A stretch of DNA of 42,515 nucleotides from Candidatus Peribacterales bacterium (GTDB taxonomy: Bacteria; Patescibacteriota; Gracilibacteria; Peribacterales; Peribacteraceae), in assembly GCA_020058765.1 (NCBI GenBank), contig JAGVDM010000009.1, forward strand, positions 1 to 42,515. The letters run 5' to 3'. The position numbers were made by a program, and so were the translations under genes. Positions 32,652-40,535 of the stretch are shown in pieces; within the stretch, counting starts at the first letter, position 1, and the number at the start of each line of letters is the position of its first letter. The notes under the pieces are model-generated. The model was not told where the DNA came from. It was given only the letters and a program-made list of their open reading frames with translations, and did no database searches.

Positions 32652-33527
32652 CTAACAAACGGCGATTCTCTTTGGCAAAAGCTTGTTTTTGCACTCTTTG
32701 GAGCACGTGCGACACGCGTCGTGCTGCTGGCACCGGGCGCAGATGACACACTCGGTGGCACAACGAACACAGGCGACATGCACGTCCCCCGGATCGCCGC
32801 AGTGCGGGCAGAGACTATACCGAGCGGAAGGCTTGAGTTCTTGGTTTACAGCAACACGGTGATCAAAGACGAAGCACTCTCCTTGGAACTTCCCGTGCGG
32901 GAATTTTTCGAGATATGCAAGAATGCCGCCCTGCAGTTGATAGACATGTTCATAGCCCTGCTTCTCCATTTCGAGGAGCGCCTTTTCGCAGCGAATGCCA
33001 CCCGTACAGTACATGAGGATCTTCTTCTCCTTGGGGAGGTTGGCTTTTTTTACGTATTCGGGGAATTCCTGGAAGTTCTTGATGCGCGGATCCATCGCCT
33101 TCTCGAACACACCAATATCTGTTTCGTACGTATTGCGAGTATCGAGAACGATGACATCTTCTTTCTCCAATGTGGCGTGCCACTCTTCGGGAGTGAGATG
33201 CTTGTGTACGCCGCGGGGCTGCACATCGGGTTGTTTGATCGCCACAATCTCGTCGCGGATCTGCACAGACCATCGCTTGAATACAAGGCGATCGGCTGTG
33301 CTGTCTTTGCATTCGATTGCACCGAAGAGCTCGTGGAGAAGCGCTTTCCACTCCGTAATCACCTCAGGCGTACCGCACACCGTGCCGTTCACGCCCTCCT
33401 CTGCAAGCAGCACTAGACCACGCATGCCGTGCTCTGTGCCGAAGTCTTGCAGCTTGGCATGTAACTCCTCCACCGCAGCGAGCGGCAGAAATTTGTAGAA
33501 CGCGGTAATGAGGATAGGAGCTTCCAC
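32652..33527 (-). CDS. trhO: tRNA uridine(34) hydroxylase (rhodanese family)
   Basis: TrhO (YceA family) hydroxylates uridine 34 of certain tRNAs using oxygen, an early step toward modified wobble bases. The product (291 aa from the GTG at 33527) has the acylphosphatase-like N-terminal domain (ITAFYKFLPL, GLVLLAEEGVNGTVCG). A rhodanese domain follows, with VIVLDTRNTYETDIG and the active loop YCTGGIRCEKA, and then a Cys-rich zinc-binding tail (CPHCGD, CVRCATECVICARC, CRTCSKEC). The frame also allows a TTG start at 33545 six codons earlier. The longer Cys-rich tail is normal for this subgroup. Monocistronic, convergent with none. Confidence 0.93.
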   Translation of the reverse strand: MEAPILITAFYKFLPLAAVEELHAKLQDFGTEHGMRGLVLLAEEGVNGTVCGTPEVITEWKALLHELFGAIECKDSTADRLVFKRWSVQIRDEIVAIKQPDVQPRGVHKHLTPEEWHATLEKEDVIVLDTRNTYETDIGVFEKAMDPRIKNFQEFPEYVKKANLPKEKKILMYCTGGIRCEKALLEMEKQGYEHVYQLQGGILAYLEKFPHGKFQGECFVFDHRVAVNQELKPSARYSLCPHCGDPGDVHVACVRCATECVICARCQQHDACRTCSKECKNKLLPKRIAVC

Positions 33528-33599
33528 GGCGCCATAGTACCGCAAAAAAACCTGGAAAGCAGGATTGTGAGAGAGATTTCCTTCCCGTAGGCTCTGCCA

Positions 33600-34031
33600 A
33601 TGCGCACCCCTCTCCTCCTTATTACATTGCTCCTGCCTACAGCAGGTTTTGCACAGAGTATTTGCTATTCGCCGAGCGACTGCGTGGCACCACAGCGGTG
33701 CTCATCGCTCCTCGATGGAATTGTGCCTGGTACCTGCGGAACCGATGCTCCACCGCCTGCACCAACGCTCGAAGCGAAAAAGGAGGTGGCGCCTGTGATC
33801 ACACAACCTAAAAAGGTAGAAGAAGTTCCGGCTGTGCCATCGTCTTCGTCGTCTTCGTCATCGAGTACATCGTCCACGGAAAGTTCTGCTGCTTCCTCCC
33901 AGGTTCCAGCCCTCGACACAGGAATGCTCAGCTCTATGCTCAGCTCGCTTACGAGCATGATGAACTCCCTCATGAATAGCATGACGTCCATGCTCAATAG
34001 CATGAAATGCATGTTCGGCGGCTGTAAGTAA
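33600..34031 (+). CDS. Secreted Ser-rich protein of unknown function
   Basis: The 143-aa product has a signal peptide (RTPLLLITLLLPTAGFA-QS). A short Cys-rich module follows (CYSPSDCVAPQRCSS...GTC, four Cys), reminiscent of small extracellular Cys knots. A Pro/Lys/Val linker comes next, then a long Ser tract (about residues 80-100) and a Met/Ser-rich amphipathic C-terminus with repeated MLSSMLSSLTSMMNSLMNS periodicity ending CMFGGCK. The two terminal Cys may form a disulfide. No family recognised. It is divergent from trhO. Confidence 0.68.
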   Translation: MRTPLLLITLLLPTAGFAQSICYSPSDCVAPQRCSSLLDGIVPGTCGTDAPPPAPTLEAKKEVAPVITQPKKVEEVPAVPSSSSSSSSSTSSTESSAASSQVPALDTGMLSSMLSSLTSMMNSLMNSMTSMLNSMKCMFGGCK

Positions 34032-34043
34032 AGCACCGACCTC

Positions 34044-34361
34044 TTACGCCGCACGCGCAACACGCTGCACAAGGTTTCCGCAGTCGAGCACTGCATCAAT
34101 GTTGTCGCGGATGATCCCCTGTGCCTCGAACGTTCTCTGTTCCTTGGTGTAGCTACTCACGGGGAGTCGCTCGCGAAACAATGCGAATCGATCATGGAAA
34201 TCGATCGTGCGACGGATGGCCGCGAGTGCTTCGGTACTGACCCTGAGCCGCTCACGCTCCTCTGGAGAGAGGTTTGAAAGTAAATCTTCGAGGGCAGTAA
34301 AGCTCTCTATGTAGAGCTTCGCCTCTTCAATGGGCAATGGGGCATCTGCACGATCGACCAT
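34044..34361 (-). CDS. Orphan 105-aa helical protein
   Basis: The protein is highly charged and helical throughout (PIEEAKLYIESFTALEDLLSNLSPEERERLRVSTEALAAI, then FALFRERLPV and a final helix ending VQRVARAA). There is no membrane segment or signal. No family recognised. Its upstream neighbour on the same strand is another helical orphan (34392-34775), 30 bp away, so they probably share a transcript. Confidence 0.62.
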   Translation of the reverse strand: MVDRADAPLPIEEAKLYIESFTALEDLLSNLSPEERERLRVSTEALAAIRRTIDFHDRFALFRERLPVSSYTKEQRTFEAQGIIRDNIDAVLDCGNLVQRVARAA

Positions 34362-34391
34362 GGAGTGAGTATACCAAACTGCACACGACCG

Positions 34392-34775
34392 CTACTCACC
34401 GTGGTACTCGATGTCCGAGGTAAGCGGATTACGGTTTCTACGACGGGCACTCTTGCCTGTTGGGATCTTGAGTTTCTGTATACGCGCTGCGTTCTCACGA
34501 CGGAGTTGTGTCACCCGTTCCTGCGCCTGTTGCATTGCCTCGATTGCGCGCTCGGTAATGGTTGCCTCATCTGCATGCTCCGTGCGTGCCTGCGCCACAG
34601 CAGTACGTACGTCTTCAATGATTGCCACACGTTCGGCATCATCACGTACCGCCTTACGCATCTGGATCAGTGCGCGCTTCACCTCTTCAGGCAAAGCCGT
34701 ATCGCTGCGAATTGCATCGATATTCGCGAGCCGAAACAGCCGCATAGCTTCCTGTTGTTTGCTGTTGAGTGACAT
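34392..34775 (-). CDS. Orphan 127-aa helical protein with basic tail
   Basis: It is read from the ATG at 34775 (MSLNSKQQEAMRLF); the frame is open to 34949, but that extension lies over the transglutaminase-like gene. The product is almost all helix, with long charged stretches (VKRALIQMRKAVRDDAERVA, TERAIEAMQQAQERVTQLRR) that could form a coiled coil. A basic C-terminus KSARRRNRN could bind nucleic acid. No family recognised. Confidence 0.62.
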   Translation of the reverse strand: MSLNSKQQEAMRLFRLANIDAIRSDTALPEEVKRALIQMRKAVRDDAERVAIIEDVRTAVAQARTEHADEATITERAIEAMQQAQERVTQLRRENAARIQKLKIPTGKSARRRNRNPLTSDIEYHGE

Positions 34776-34806
34776 CCAGACAGTGTACCACAAACAGGCG
34801 CATTGA

Positions 34807-35427
34807 TCACTGCTGTTGCTTCCACTCCACAATGGCTCCCACAGCTCGCTCCATGCTATCGGCAGGGCGCAACTTGGCGATCTGACCACGCGTGAGTATG
34901 GGATAGTGGCGAGCAGTATCCACCGCATTGGCGATGTACCACACGTCATCTTCTGCAGTCATCCAGCCCTGTGCATCGAACCGCGAGAGATTAACCGGTA
35001 CCGAGAACGACCGAAGGGTTTTGGAACCGTCGTCATTGGTGTATTCGTGGAAGTACGACATAGCAAGCTCGCGCACCGAGCGGTAGACCGGTTCGCGATA
35101 CCGCAATACGCCGTGATTGGTTTTGCTGATTGCGCCCCAGCACCCCTGCAACTGGAACAGCGCAACAACGTGATCCATATCTTTGGCATTCGCCTTCAGA
35201 TCGAGCAGAAGCGGTTTTGCTCCGTTCATACGCAATGCAACTGCTGCAAGCATGGCACCCTCTATGCAATGTGCTCGTCGCTCGCGAAGCACGCGCCGGG
35301 GAGAGATGCATGTGTCCCCTTCTGGCTCGAAGTTCATGGGAATGCTATCGAGGAAATCCTGAATCTTGCGCGGTGTATTGAGTGCGCGAAGAGCGGCAAA
35401 TTCTTCAAACGCTACCTTGTAAGCCAT
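34807..35427 (-). CDS. Transglutaminase-like cysteine-protease-fold protein
   Basis: The 206-aa protein shows the papain/transglutaminase-like pattern: RERRAHCIEGAMLAA with Cys54 at a helix start, KDMDHVVALF with His86, and SKTNHGVLRYREPVY, which could supply the third residue. The surrounding sequence (LRERRAHCIEGA, PVYRSVRELAMSYFHEY) belongs to a conserved bacterial family of unannotated transglutaminase-like proteins. The substrate is unknown. There is no signal peptide, so it is cytoplasmic. The ATG at 35427 is chosen because the N-terminus then matches that family; the frame extends to 35511. It is divergent from the oxidoreductase gene. Confidence 0.75.
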   Translation of the reverse strand: MAYKVAFEEFAALRALNTPRKIQDFLDSIPMNFEPEGDTCISPRRVLRERRAHCIEGAMLAAVALRMNGAKPLLLDLKANAKDMDHVVALFQLQGCWGAISKTNHGVLRYREPVYRSVRELAMSYFHEYTNDDGSKTLRSFSVPVNLSRFDAQGWMTAEDDVWYIANAVDTARHYPILTRGQIAKLRPADSMERAVGAIVEWKQQQ

Positions 35428-35555
35428 GAACGGAGTGTAACCCACGCAGAATACGCCGGGCACGATTTCCGTACTTCTCGCAGCACATATTCCGCCTCCC
35501 TGCCCCTGCAATGAAGGACGCGTAATACCGTAAGCATTGATCTTCGCGGCGTGAC

Positions 35556-35588
35556 TGTTATTGACAAAATAACAATATAATTTATAGT
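35556..35588 (+). promoter_or_regulatory. Promoter and inverted repeat before the oxidoreductase gene
   Basis: TTGACA (35561-35566) and TATAGT (35583-35588) are 16 bp apart. A perfect 7-5-7 inverted repeat, TGTTATT-GACAA-AATAACA (35556-35574), covers the -35 box and looks like a repressor operator. Confidence 0.6.
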
Positions 35589-35606
35589 AACATTATTCGT
35601 TTTATC

Positions 35607-35650
35607 GGTCCTTAAAACCATCGGAATACGGATTCCTTTGTGTTTGGACC
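35607..35650 (+). promoter_or_regulatory. Nested hairpin in the leader of the oxidoreductase gene
   Basis: GGTCC (35607-35611) pairs with GGACC (35646-35650), and inside it GGAAT-ACGG-ATTCC (35623-35636) forms a second stem. It ends 20 bp before the ATG. It matches no riboswitch I know and may be chance. Confidence 0.35.
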
Positions 35651-35670
35651 TACTCGAAGAGGGAAGATCG

Positions 35671-36738
35671 ATGAACTTTGAGTCTGTGCTGCCGGTATTG
35701 ATCGTGGGCTATGGAACGATGGGCCGCCTCTACGTTCGGGATTTGGCCAACTTGGGCCTGCCTCCCGAACAGATGACCGTGGTGGACCTCTCGGAAGAGG
35801 CACTGGCGGCATGCAAACATGCGTACCCGGCAATCCAAGTGACGCGCGACATCAACATTGCGCTCCGGCGCAAGCCGGGCATGTGCCTCAATCTGGTGAA
35901 CAGCCCTGCTCACTACAGCGTGTTTCACGCTGCGATTGCGGGAGGCGTGCGCCATCTGTTCGCGGAGAAACCGATTGTGGACGTGCAACACCTGAGTGAT
36001 GCGGAACGCTTGCTCAACCAGGCGCACACATGCACCACCGGGTACCTCATCAACTTCTCCCAAGCTGTGGAGAAGCTGGTGAGCCTCATGCAAAAGCATG
36101 ACCTCCGCATTACCCAAGGCCGCTCCATTTGGGGCAAAGATCGTACCAAGGATACGCGTCCCACCGCAGGCAGCGTCGAAGACGAAATGACGCACCCGAT
36201 CCAACTCCTGCTGACCCTGGTTCGCTTGAACCAGAAGATCGAGAGCATGTCGGTACGATCGATGCTCGACTACGTCACCTTCGTGAATGCGGAGCGCCAG
36301 CGCGAGGCGCACCTGCAGGATACCTCGTTCCCCCTGGAACCGGTTTCGACTGCGAGTGCGAGCATGAACCTGCGCACCAACACCGGCAACACTCGGTTGT
36401 TCCTGCAAAGCTCCTTTGTGAGCTTCGAGCAGGAACGCCGGGTGGAACTGCTCCTCTCGCACCGCTTGGGTGCGCCCGCCTACAAGGCCAAACTCGTGTT
36501 CGATGTGGACGGTGAAGACCGCCTGTACTACGCCCAGATGGGCGAAAAGCAGTGCGAAACCTTCTCCTACCCCTCCAACCACAAGCTTATCGACCAGCTC
36601 CAGGCCGTGGGATTGTACGTATCGGGCAACAAGCCCGACCCGCGGCTCGTCCACTTGCCCCACGCACTGGAAGCAGTGCGCGTGAGCAGCGCAGTCCTCG
36701 AAGCCAACCAGCTCGAAGGCATCACGATCAATCCGTAA
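35671..36738 (+). CDS. Gfo/Idh/MocA-family oxidoreductase
   Basis: The 355-aa protein has an N-terminal Rossmann fold with VLIVGYGTMGR (GxGxxG-type, about 10-19) and VVDLSEEAL, and the diagnostic FAEKP at about 97-101, whose Lys is catalytic in this family. It is followed by the all-beta substrate domain. A conserved His in EMTHPIQLLL is also visible. The enzyme uses NAD(P) to oxidise or reduce a sugar or sugar-derived alcohol; the substrate is unknown. The ATG at 35671 has GAGGG 7 bp upstream; the frame extends to 35638. It has its own strong promoter with an operator-like repeat and its own terminator, so it is a monocistronic, probably regulated gene. Confidence 0.88.
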   Translation: MNFESVLPVLIVGYGTMGRLYVRDLANLGLPPEQMTVVDLSEEALAACKHAYPAIQVTRDINIALRRKPGMCLNLVNSPAHYSVFHAAIAGGVRHLFAEKPIVDVQHLSDAERLLNQAHTCTTGYLINFSQAVEKLVSLMQKHDLRITQGRSIWGKDRTKDTRPTAGSVEDEMTHPIQLLLTLVRLNQKIESMSVRSMLDYVTFVNAERQREAHLQDTSFPLEPVSTASASMNLRTNTGNTRLFLQSSFVSFEQERRVELLLSHRLGAPAYKAKLVFDVDGEDRLYYAQMGEKQCETFSYPSNHKLIDQLQAVGLYVSGNKPDPRLVHLPHALEAVRVSSAVLEANQLEGITINP

Positions 36739-36764
36739 TTCCGATGAAAAGGATCTAAAACGAA

Positions 36765-36799
36765 GAAGCCTCGAACCCCGCGTTCGAGGCTTTCTTTTT
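36765..36799 (+). terminator. Terminator of the oxidoreductase gene
   Basis: AAGCCTCGAAC and GTTCGAGGCTT form an 11-bp perfect stem with a 5-nt loop, followed by TCTTTTTC. It lies 27 bp after the stop. Confidence 0.9.
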
Positions 36800-36846
36800 C
36801 TCATTGAAAACAATGTATACTGCACCGTAATCATTCCCCCACCTGT

Positions 36847-37233
36847 ATGAAGATCCTCACACTTGTCCTGCGCATCCTCCTGATCCTGCTCCTCGTTATG
36901 CCAGTACTTGGCGGGCTTGGTGTGTTCCCACCACCAACCGCAGACATGTACCCCACGCCAGAAGGCTGGGCATATATGAGCGCCATGATGGAAACCGGAT
37001 TCATGATGCCAGTACTCGCCACACTCTGCGGCGTATGCGCACTGCTCATGATCATGAACAAGACCGCTCTCGCGGCCGCATTGCTCGCACCATTCACAGT
37101 GAACGTGATGCTCTTCCACTGGTTCTTGGATCCCACGCCCATCGGTCCATCATCGGTGATGGCGTACATCCTGCTCGTGCTCAACGCGTACTTCCTGTGG
37201 ATCAACCGCGAGAAGTTCAGGCCGCTGTGGTAA
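36847..37233 (+). CDS. Four-helix membrane protein, DoxX-like
   Basis: The 128-aa protein has four hydrophobic helices (about 4-28, 48-69, 73-94, 103-121) with polar loops, the general layout of DoxX/SURF4-type proteins. GFMMPVLATLCGVCALL and MAYILLVLNAYFLW fit. The match is by pattern only; no residue motif proves the family. It begins after the oxidoreductase terminator. The next gene starts 7 bp downstream on the same strand, so the two are probably co-transcribed. Confidence 0.6.
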   Translation: MKILTLVLRILLILLLVMPVLGGLGVFPPPTADMYPTPEGWAYMSAMMETGFMMPVLATLCGVCALLMIMNKTALAAALLAPFTVNVMLFHWFLDPTPIGPSSVMAYILLVLNAYFLWINREKFRPLW

Positions 37234-37240
37234 GCGTGGC

Positions 37241-37768
37241 ATGAACACGTTCCCTGCAAAGCGACCGCACACGATCCGGGTGCATGACACCATGCAGACT
37301 GCTTCCTATGTGCTCACCGAGCCAATGGGCAAGCACTTTGACCCGCGGTTCAAGCCCGATCTCACGCCGAAAGAAATGCTCGCACTCGGCGTGTTTGGCG
37401 GTACGTACCTTGCCGACTGCGAAGACGAGTTCCCGCCGGATTGGTTTACGCACGCAAAGACATCACCGAATGGAAAGAAGCATGCCAACCTCAACTGCTT
37501 CGGCATCAACGCGAGCCAACCGCTCGCCGTGTGGCAGAAGCGCGGCTGGATCCATCCGGCTGATCCTCGCGGGTGGTTCCAGTGGTACTGCCGTTACTAC
37601 ATGGGCCGCCGCATGCCAGAGGAAGACGAACGACAGATCAAGCGCTGGCTCGCGATCAAGCGCCACATTGTGCAGATCATGCGCAACTGCGACCGCGGTG
37701 ACGTGCACTGCAGGCGCCGACAACGGCAAGCCGTGCTGCACTGGGCATACGACAGCAGGAAGATGTAA
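37241..37768 (+). CDS. Conserved-looking 175-aa protein, function unknown
   Basis: The protein is soluble, basic and rich in Trp, Cys and His: PPDWFTHAKTSP, LAVWQKRGWIHPADPRGWFQWYCRYYMGRR, then DERQIKRWLAIKRHIVQIMRNC and CRRRQRQAVLHWAYDSRKM. The segment WIHPADPRGWFQWYCRYYMGRR looks strongly constrained, as if a catalytic or binding core, but I cannot name the family. The ATG at 37241 is 7 bp after the previous gene. Its stop abuts the stop of the converging minus-strand gene. Confidence 0.68.
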   Translation: MNTFPAKRPHTIRVHDTMQTASYVLTEPMGKHFDPRFKPDLTPKEMLALGVFGGTYLADCEDEFPPDWFTHAKTSPNGKKHANLNCFGINASQPLAVWQKRGWIHPADPRGWFQWYCRYYMGRRMPEEDERQIKRWLAIKRHIVQIMRNCDRGDVHCRRRQRQAVLHWAYDSRKM

Positions 37769-38287
37769 CTACTCCGCTGCGGCTTGCGGATACGTGAGCG
37801 TCATTGCGCCACTGTGATTGAACCCGCCGCCGCTCCCATTGAAACCGTACTGCACTGTGCGGCTGCTCTTGTTCACCGAACCGCTAAAGTTGGCGCCCGC
37901 GGGAATGTTCACAAAGAACGGGCTACACGCACCACTCATGGAACCGCTAATGCTGCCTGTTGCACCGCCATCGAACGTGCCGGTGATCCGACCATCGCAC
38001 GTACCCGACACCGTTCCGGTGACTGCACCACCCGTGAGTGGAATGTGCATGGTGACATCTACCGTATTGCCTTTGAGTTCATAGGTGCCCGTTGCAGTGA
38101 CTGACCCTTCCTCGGGTTCATCCTCTTCGAGGCCACCCATGAGGCAGTCAAAGATGTCCATATCACCGCAATGGCTGAAGTAGTACCCCAGCGCTTCGTT
38201 GGAACCGACTATGAACAGAATCAGCACAATGATGATGAATGCCGCCATGGGTCCACAACCGATACCTTTCTTGTTGTTGTTCTTCAT
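37769..38287 (-). CDS. Membrane-anchored Gly/Ser/Thr-rich surface protein
   Basis: The 172-aa product has a basic N-terminus and one membrane helix (about 13-34) and then an extracytoplasmic part. There is a Cys pair (HCGDMDIFDC), an acidic linker (EEDEPEEGS) and a beta-rich repetitive domain (GTYELKGNTVDVTMHIPL, AVTGTVSGTCDGRITGTFDGGATGSISGSMSGAC). The Gly-Thr/Ser-Gly strand repeats suggest a small beta-structure like those of adhesins or bacterial surface proteins. No family recognised. Single gene with no clear operon partner. Confidence 0.65.
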   Translation of the reverse strand: MKNNNKKGIGCGPMAAFIIIVLILFIVGSNEALGYYFSHCGDMDIFDCLMGGLEEDEPEEGSVTATGTYELKGNTVDVTMHIPLTGGAVTGTVSGTCDGRITGTFDGGATGSISGSMSGACSPFFVNIPAGANFSGSVNKSSRTVQYGFNGSGGGFNHSGAMTLTYPQAAAE

Positions 38288-38350
38288 AAGGCATATTCAA
38301 TGTACTGCCGATCACAAAGTCAATTTCCCAAGTACCACAAAGGCATTGCT

Positions 38351-39103
38351 CTACTGATTGGGCACGAATGACGCAAAGTGCAGCCCGCGCTCTGTACTCT
38401 GACCCACGCCACCAAGCGCCGCCTCAAGCTCTTCTCTCGTTGCAGTGTTGCTATCGACGTTCAGCAAACTGCGCGCATGCCCAGTATTGGCACCGATCAC
38501 CAGTGCATCCAGACCCTCTGCATCCCACTGGATACTGGATCGAGATTGCGGAGGAATTTCGTGATGGCCGCAGACGAGCGTCTTATACAGCTCATGCTTC
38601 ACCTCTCCACTGATCACCTTGGCAGCGTGAGGAAGGGATCTGCGCAAACACTCCTGCCCATTGCGCAGGAGCACCGGAACATTGTTCTGGATCGCCGCGG
38701 CAATCAGGCTGAAGCCGTTGGCGAGTTCATCCAGAATATCCGCCGTGTCTGGATTATCGATCGGGAGCTGCTGCTGAATCTTGCGGACAATATCTGTGTG
38801 TATGCCAGCGCGCGCGAGTGCACGCGCACCAACGTTGTAATCGCAAATCAACGTGTCATCTGGCACGTGATCTCCGCTGCGCATAAGGAGCACATGGCGA
38901 CCATGATCGTGCACGAGCGTATCTTCTGGATCGCGGGTAACAGCAAGATAATCGGGGTGCCGCACAAAGGACGGCGACCGTAGATTCTTTGCGGCAATGT
39001 ACTCCGCCTTCGTTCCCTCCAGCGCAGGAATCATCATGTGCAAACCGTAGTGTGCGATCTGCTCACTATTCTCCATATCGCCATTCCCAACCATGGTGAT
39101 CAT
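38351..39103 (-). CDS. Orphan 250-aa protein, function unknown
   Basis: I do not recognise this soluble protein. It has plausible conserved-looking stretches: EQIAHYGLHMMIPALEGTKAEYIA, LVHDHGRHVLLMRSGD, DDTLICDYNVGARALARAG, ANGFSLIAAAIQNN and GLDALVIGANTGHARSLLNVD. The Asp/His-containing HDHGRH could bind metal. The ATG at 39103 is chosen; the frame extends to a TTG at 39112. A TATACA (39118-39113) lies about 9 bp upstream, so the mRNA may be leaderless. It is divergent from the metzincin-like gene. Confidence 0.6.
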   Translation of the reverse strand: MITMVGNGDMENSEQIAHYGLHMMIPALEGTKAEYIAAKNLRSPSFVRHPDYLAVTRDPEDTLVHDHGRHVLLMRSGDHVPDDTLICDYNVGARALARAGIHTDIVRKIQQQLPIDNPDTADILDELANGFSLIAAAIQNNVPVLLRNGQECLRRSLPHAAKVISGEVKHELYKTLVCGHHEIPPQSRSSIQWDAEGLDALVIGANTGHARSLLNVDSNTATREELEAALGGVGQSTERGLHFASFVPNQ

Positions 39104-39223
39104 GGAATGCAATGTATACTATTTGTTACATTTGTCAATTACTCACAACATCCGGAATACGCGCTCCCATTGTGAATTTGGTGCAGCTAAGCCTATGATG
39201 ACGCACACTTTCCCCCAAAAAAC

Positions 39224-40012
39224 ATGCAAGAGAGAATGTTATTGCTAGCAGGCATTGCACTGCCAAGCCTCCTTATGAGTAGCGCAGCATTGGCGAACCA
39301 TACGTGGGGGAACTATCACTGGGGTCGCTCCGCGAATCCACTCGTGCTCCAACTGGGGGATAACGTCACGAGCAAATGGGACACACATCTCCTGCAGGCA
39401 CGTGATGACTGGAATGTTTCCGACGTGCTGAATACAACAGTCGTTGCCGGTAAAACGAATCCGAAGAACTGCAAGCCTGTAACCGGCCGCGCAGAGGTAT
39501 GTAATTCCAAATACGGCAAGAATGGTTGGCTAGGAATTGCGCAAATTTGGATAAATGGCGACCACATTACCCAAGGCGTCGTAAAGCTCAACGATACGTA
39601 CTTCAATACCAACAAGTACAACACCGCCGCGTGGCGTGATTTGGTGACATGCCAAGAGGTTGGCCACATCTTCGGCATGGGGCACCAGGACGAAAACTTC
39701 TCCAACCCCAACCTGAATACATGCATGGACTACACCAACCTGCCCGAGAGCAATCGTCACCCAAACCAGCACGACTACGATTTGCTCGCCACCATCTACA
39801 GCCACCTCGATAGCATCAATACGTCTCTGCAGAGTGTTGTGAATGGTGCAGGAGTTACTCGCCCAGTCGACGTGGATTGGAACAATCCTTCTGAATGGGG
39901 TCAGAATGTGGAAGGCCACGTGTTCGAGCGCAATCTGGGCCAGGGTCGTAAAGTGATTACCGACGTGTTCTGGATAGAGGGTCACAAGGGCGGCCTAGCG
40001 CACACGCACTAA
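39224..40012 (+). CDS. Secreted metzincin-like protein with Gln in the first zinc position
   Basis: The 262-aa product has a signal peptide (LLLAGIALPSLLMSSAALA). Its catalytic-type segment VTCQEVGHIFGMGHQDE has the metzincin outline xExxHxxGxxH, but residue 144 is Gln instead of His, with E145, H148 and H154 kept. A downstream CMDY (M168) fits the Met-turn. The sequence between (NPNLNTCMDYTNLPESNRHPNQHDYDLLATIYSHLD) is regular and looks conserved. It may be an unusual protease of the matrixin group or a binding protein that lost activity. Cys pairs suggest disulfides. The start is 39224 or the Met four codons later. A perfect terminator follows. Confidence 0.72.
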   Translation: MQERMLLLAGIALPSLLMSSAALANHTWGNYHWGRSANPLVLQLGDNVTSKWDTHLLQARDDWNVSDVLNTTVVAGKTNPKNCKPVTGRAEVCNSKYGKNGWLGIAQIWINGDHITQGVVKLNDTYFNTNKYNTAAWRDLVTCQEVGHIFGMGHQDENFSNPNLNTCMDYTNLPESNRHPNQHDYDLLATIYSHLDSINTSLQSVVNGAGVTRPVDVDWNNPSEWGQNVEGHVFERNLGQGRKVITDVFWIEGHKGGLAHTH

Positions 40013-40028
40013 TTTGTACGTCTTCCAA

Positions 40029-40056
40029 AAAAGGCGCCGCAGTTGCGGCGCCTTTT
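40029..40056. terminator. Bidirectional terminator
   Basis: AAAAGGCGCCGCA and TGCGGCGCCTTTT form a 13-bp perfect stem around GT. With A-rich and T-rich ends it can work in both directions, ending the metzincin-like gene (+) and the YdeI-like gene (-). Confidence 0.92.
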
Positions 40057-40075
40057 AAAAAGTATCTGCAACAGG

Positions 40076-40360
40076 CTACATGCCCTTAAACCACTTCTTC
40101 GCGTTCTTATTGCGGTGCGGGCAGCCTGGCCAACAACAGGGTTGGCGCTTTCCTTCTAGGAGTTCCTCGCGCATCCGTTTGATGTGGTCCTTCCGCGTTT
40201 CTTCCTTCTTCACAATCGTCGTCCAGCAAATCCACTCGTTGCGCATGATTGGCGTGAGGCTATTCCACTTCTCCAAGATCTCCGCATTGCTCACTAAAGC
40301 CTCCTGCATATCCGCGGGGACTTTGTGCAGAATGCCAGTGGAGACTTTGGTAGTTGCCAT
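40076..40360 (-). CDS. YdeI/OmpD-associated-family protein
   Basis: The 94-aa protein matches the bacteriocin-protection YdeI/OmpD-associated family in its core: LTPIMRNEWICWTTIVKKEETRKDHIKRMREELLEGK, the helical repeat seen at the end of these proteins. The C-terminus adds a Cys/His group (CCWPGCPHRNKN) that could bind metal. Family members protect against certain peptides in enterobacteria, but the mechanism is unknown and this role cannot be transferred with confidence. The ATG at 40360 is used; a TTG two codons earlier is possible. Short relative to the full-length family (about 190 aa). Confidence 0.75.
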   Translation of the reverse strand: MATTKVSTGILHKVPADMQEALVSNAEILEKWNSLTPIMRNEWICWTTIVKKEETRKDHIKRMREELLEGKRQPCCWPGCPHRNKNAKKWFKGM

Positions 40361-40535
40361 GTTCAAACAATCTTAGCACGAAAGAGGGATATGGTGGAGA
40401 TACCATGGATTGTATCAAACCATTCTCGAACTACACGCTTGCACTCGCATATCCGTTATCGTACAAATCGTCAGCATACGGCCACTAGCGTACAGGCAAG
40501 GTATGGTGAGCCTGATCGTAGGTAAGCGTCGGTCC

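Noticed and set aside
35650-37119. 489-codon open frame on the minus strand over the oxidoreductase gene
   Set aside because: Overlaps the Gfo/Idh/MocA gene, its terminator and the next gene; His/Glu-rich composition is that of a shadow frame.
40367-40535. Possible tRNA or small RNA gene in a 169-bp gap
   Set aside because: No T-loop GGTTCGA-type motif, no cloverleaf pairing and no terminator were found; I see nothing I can support there.
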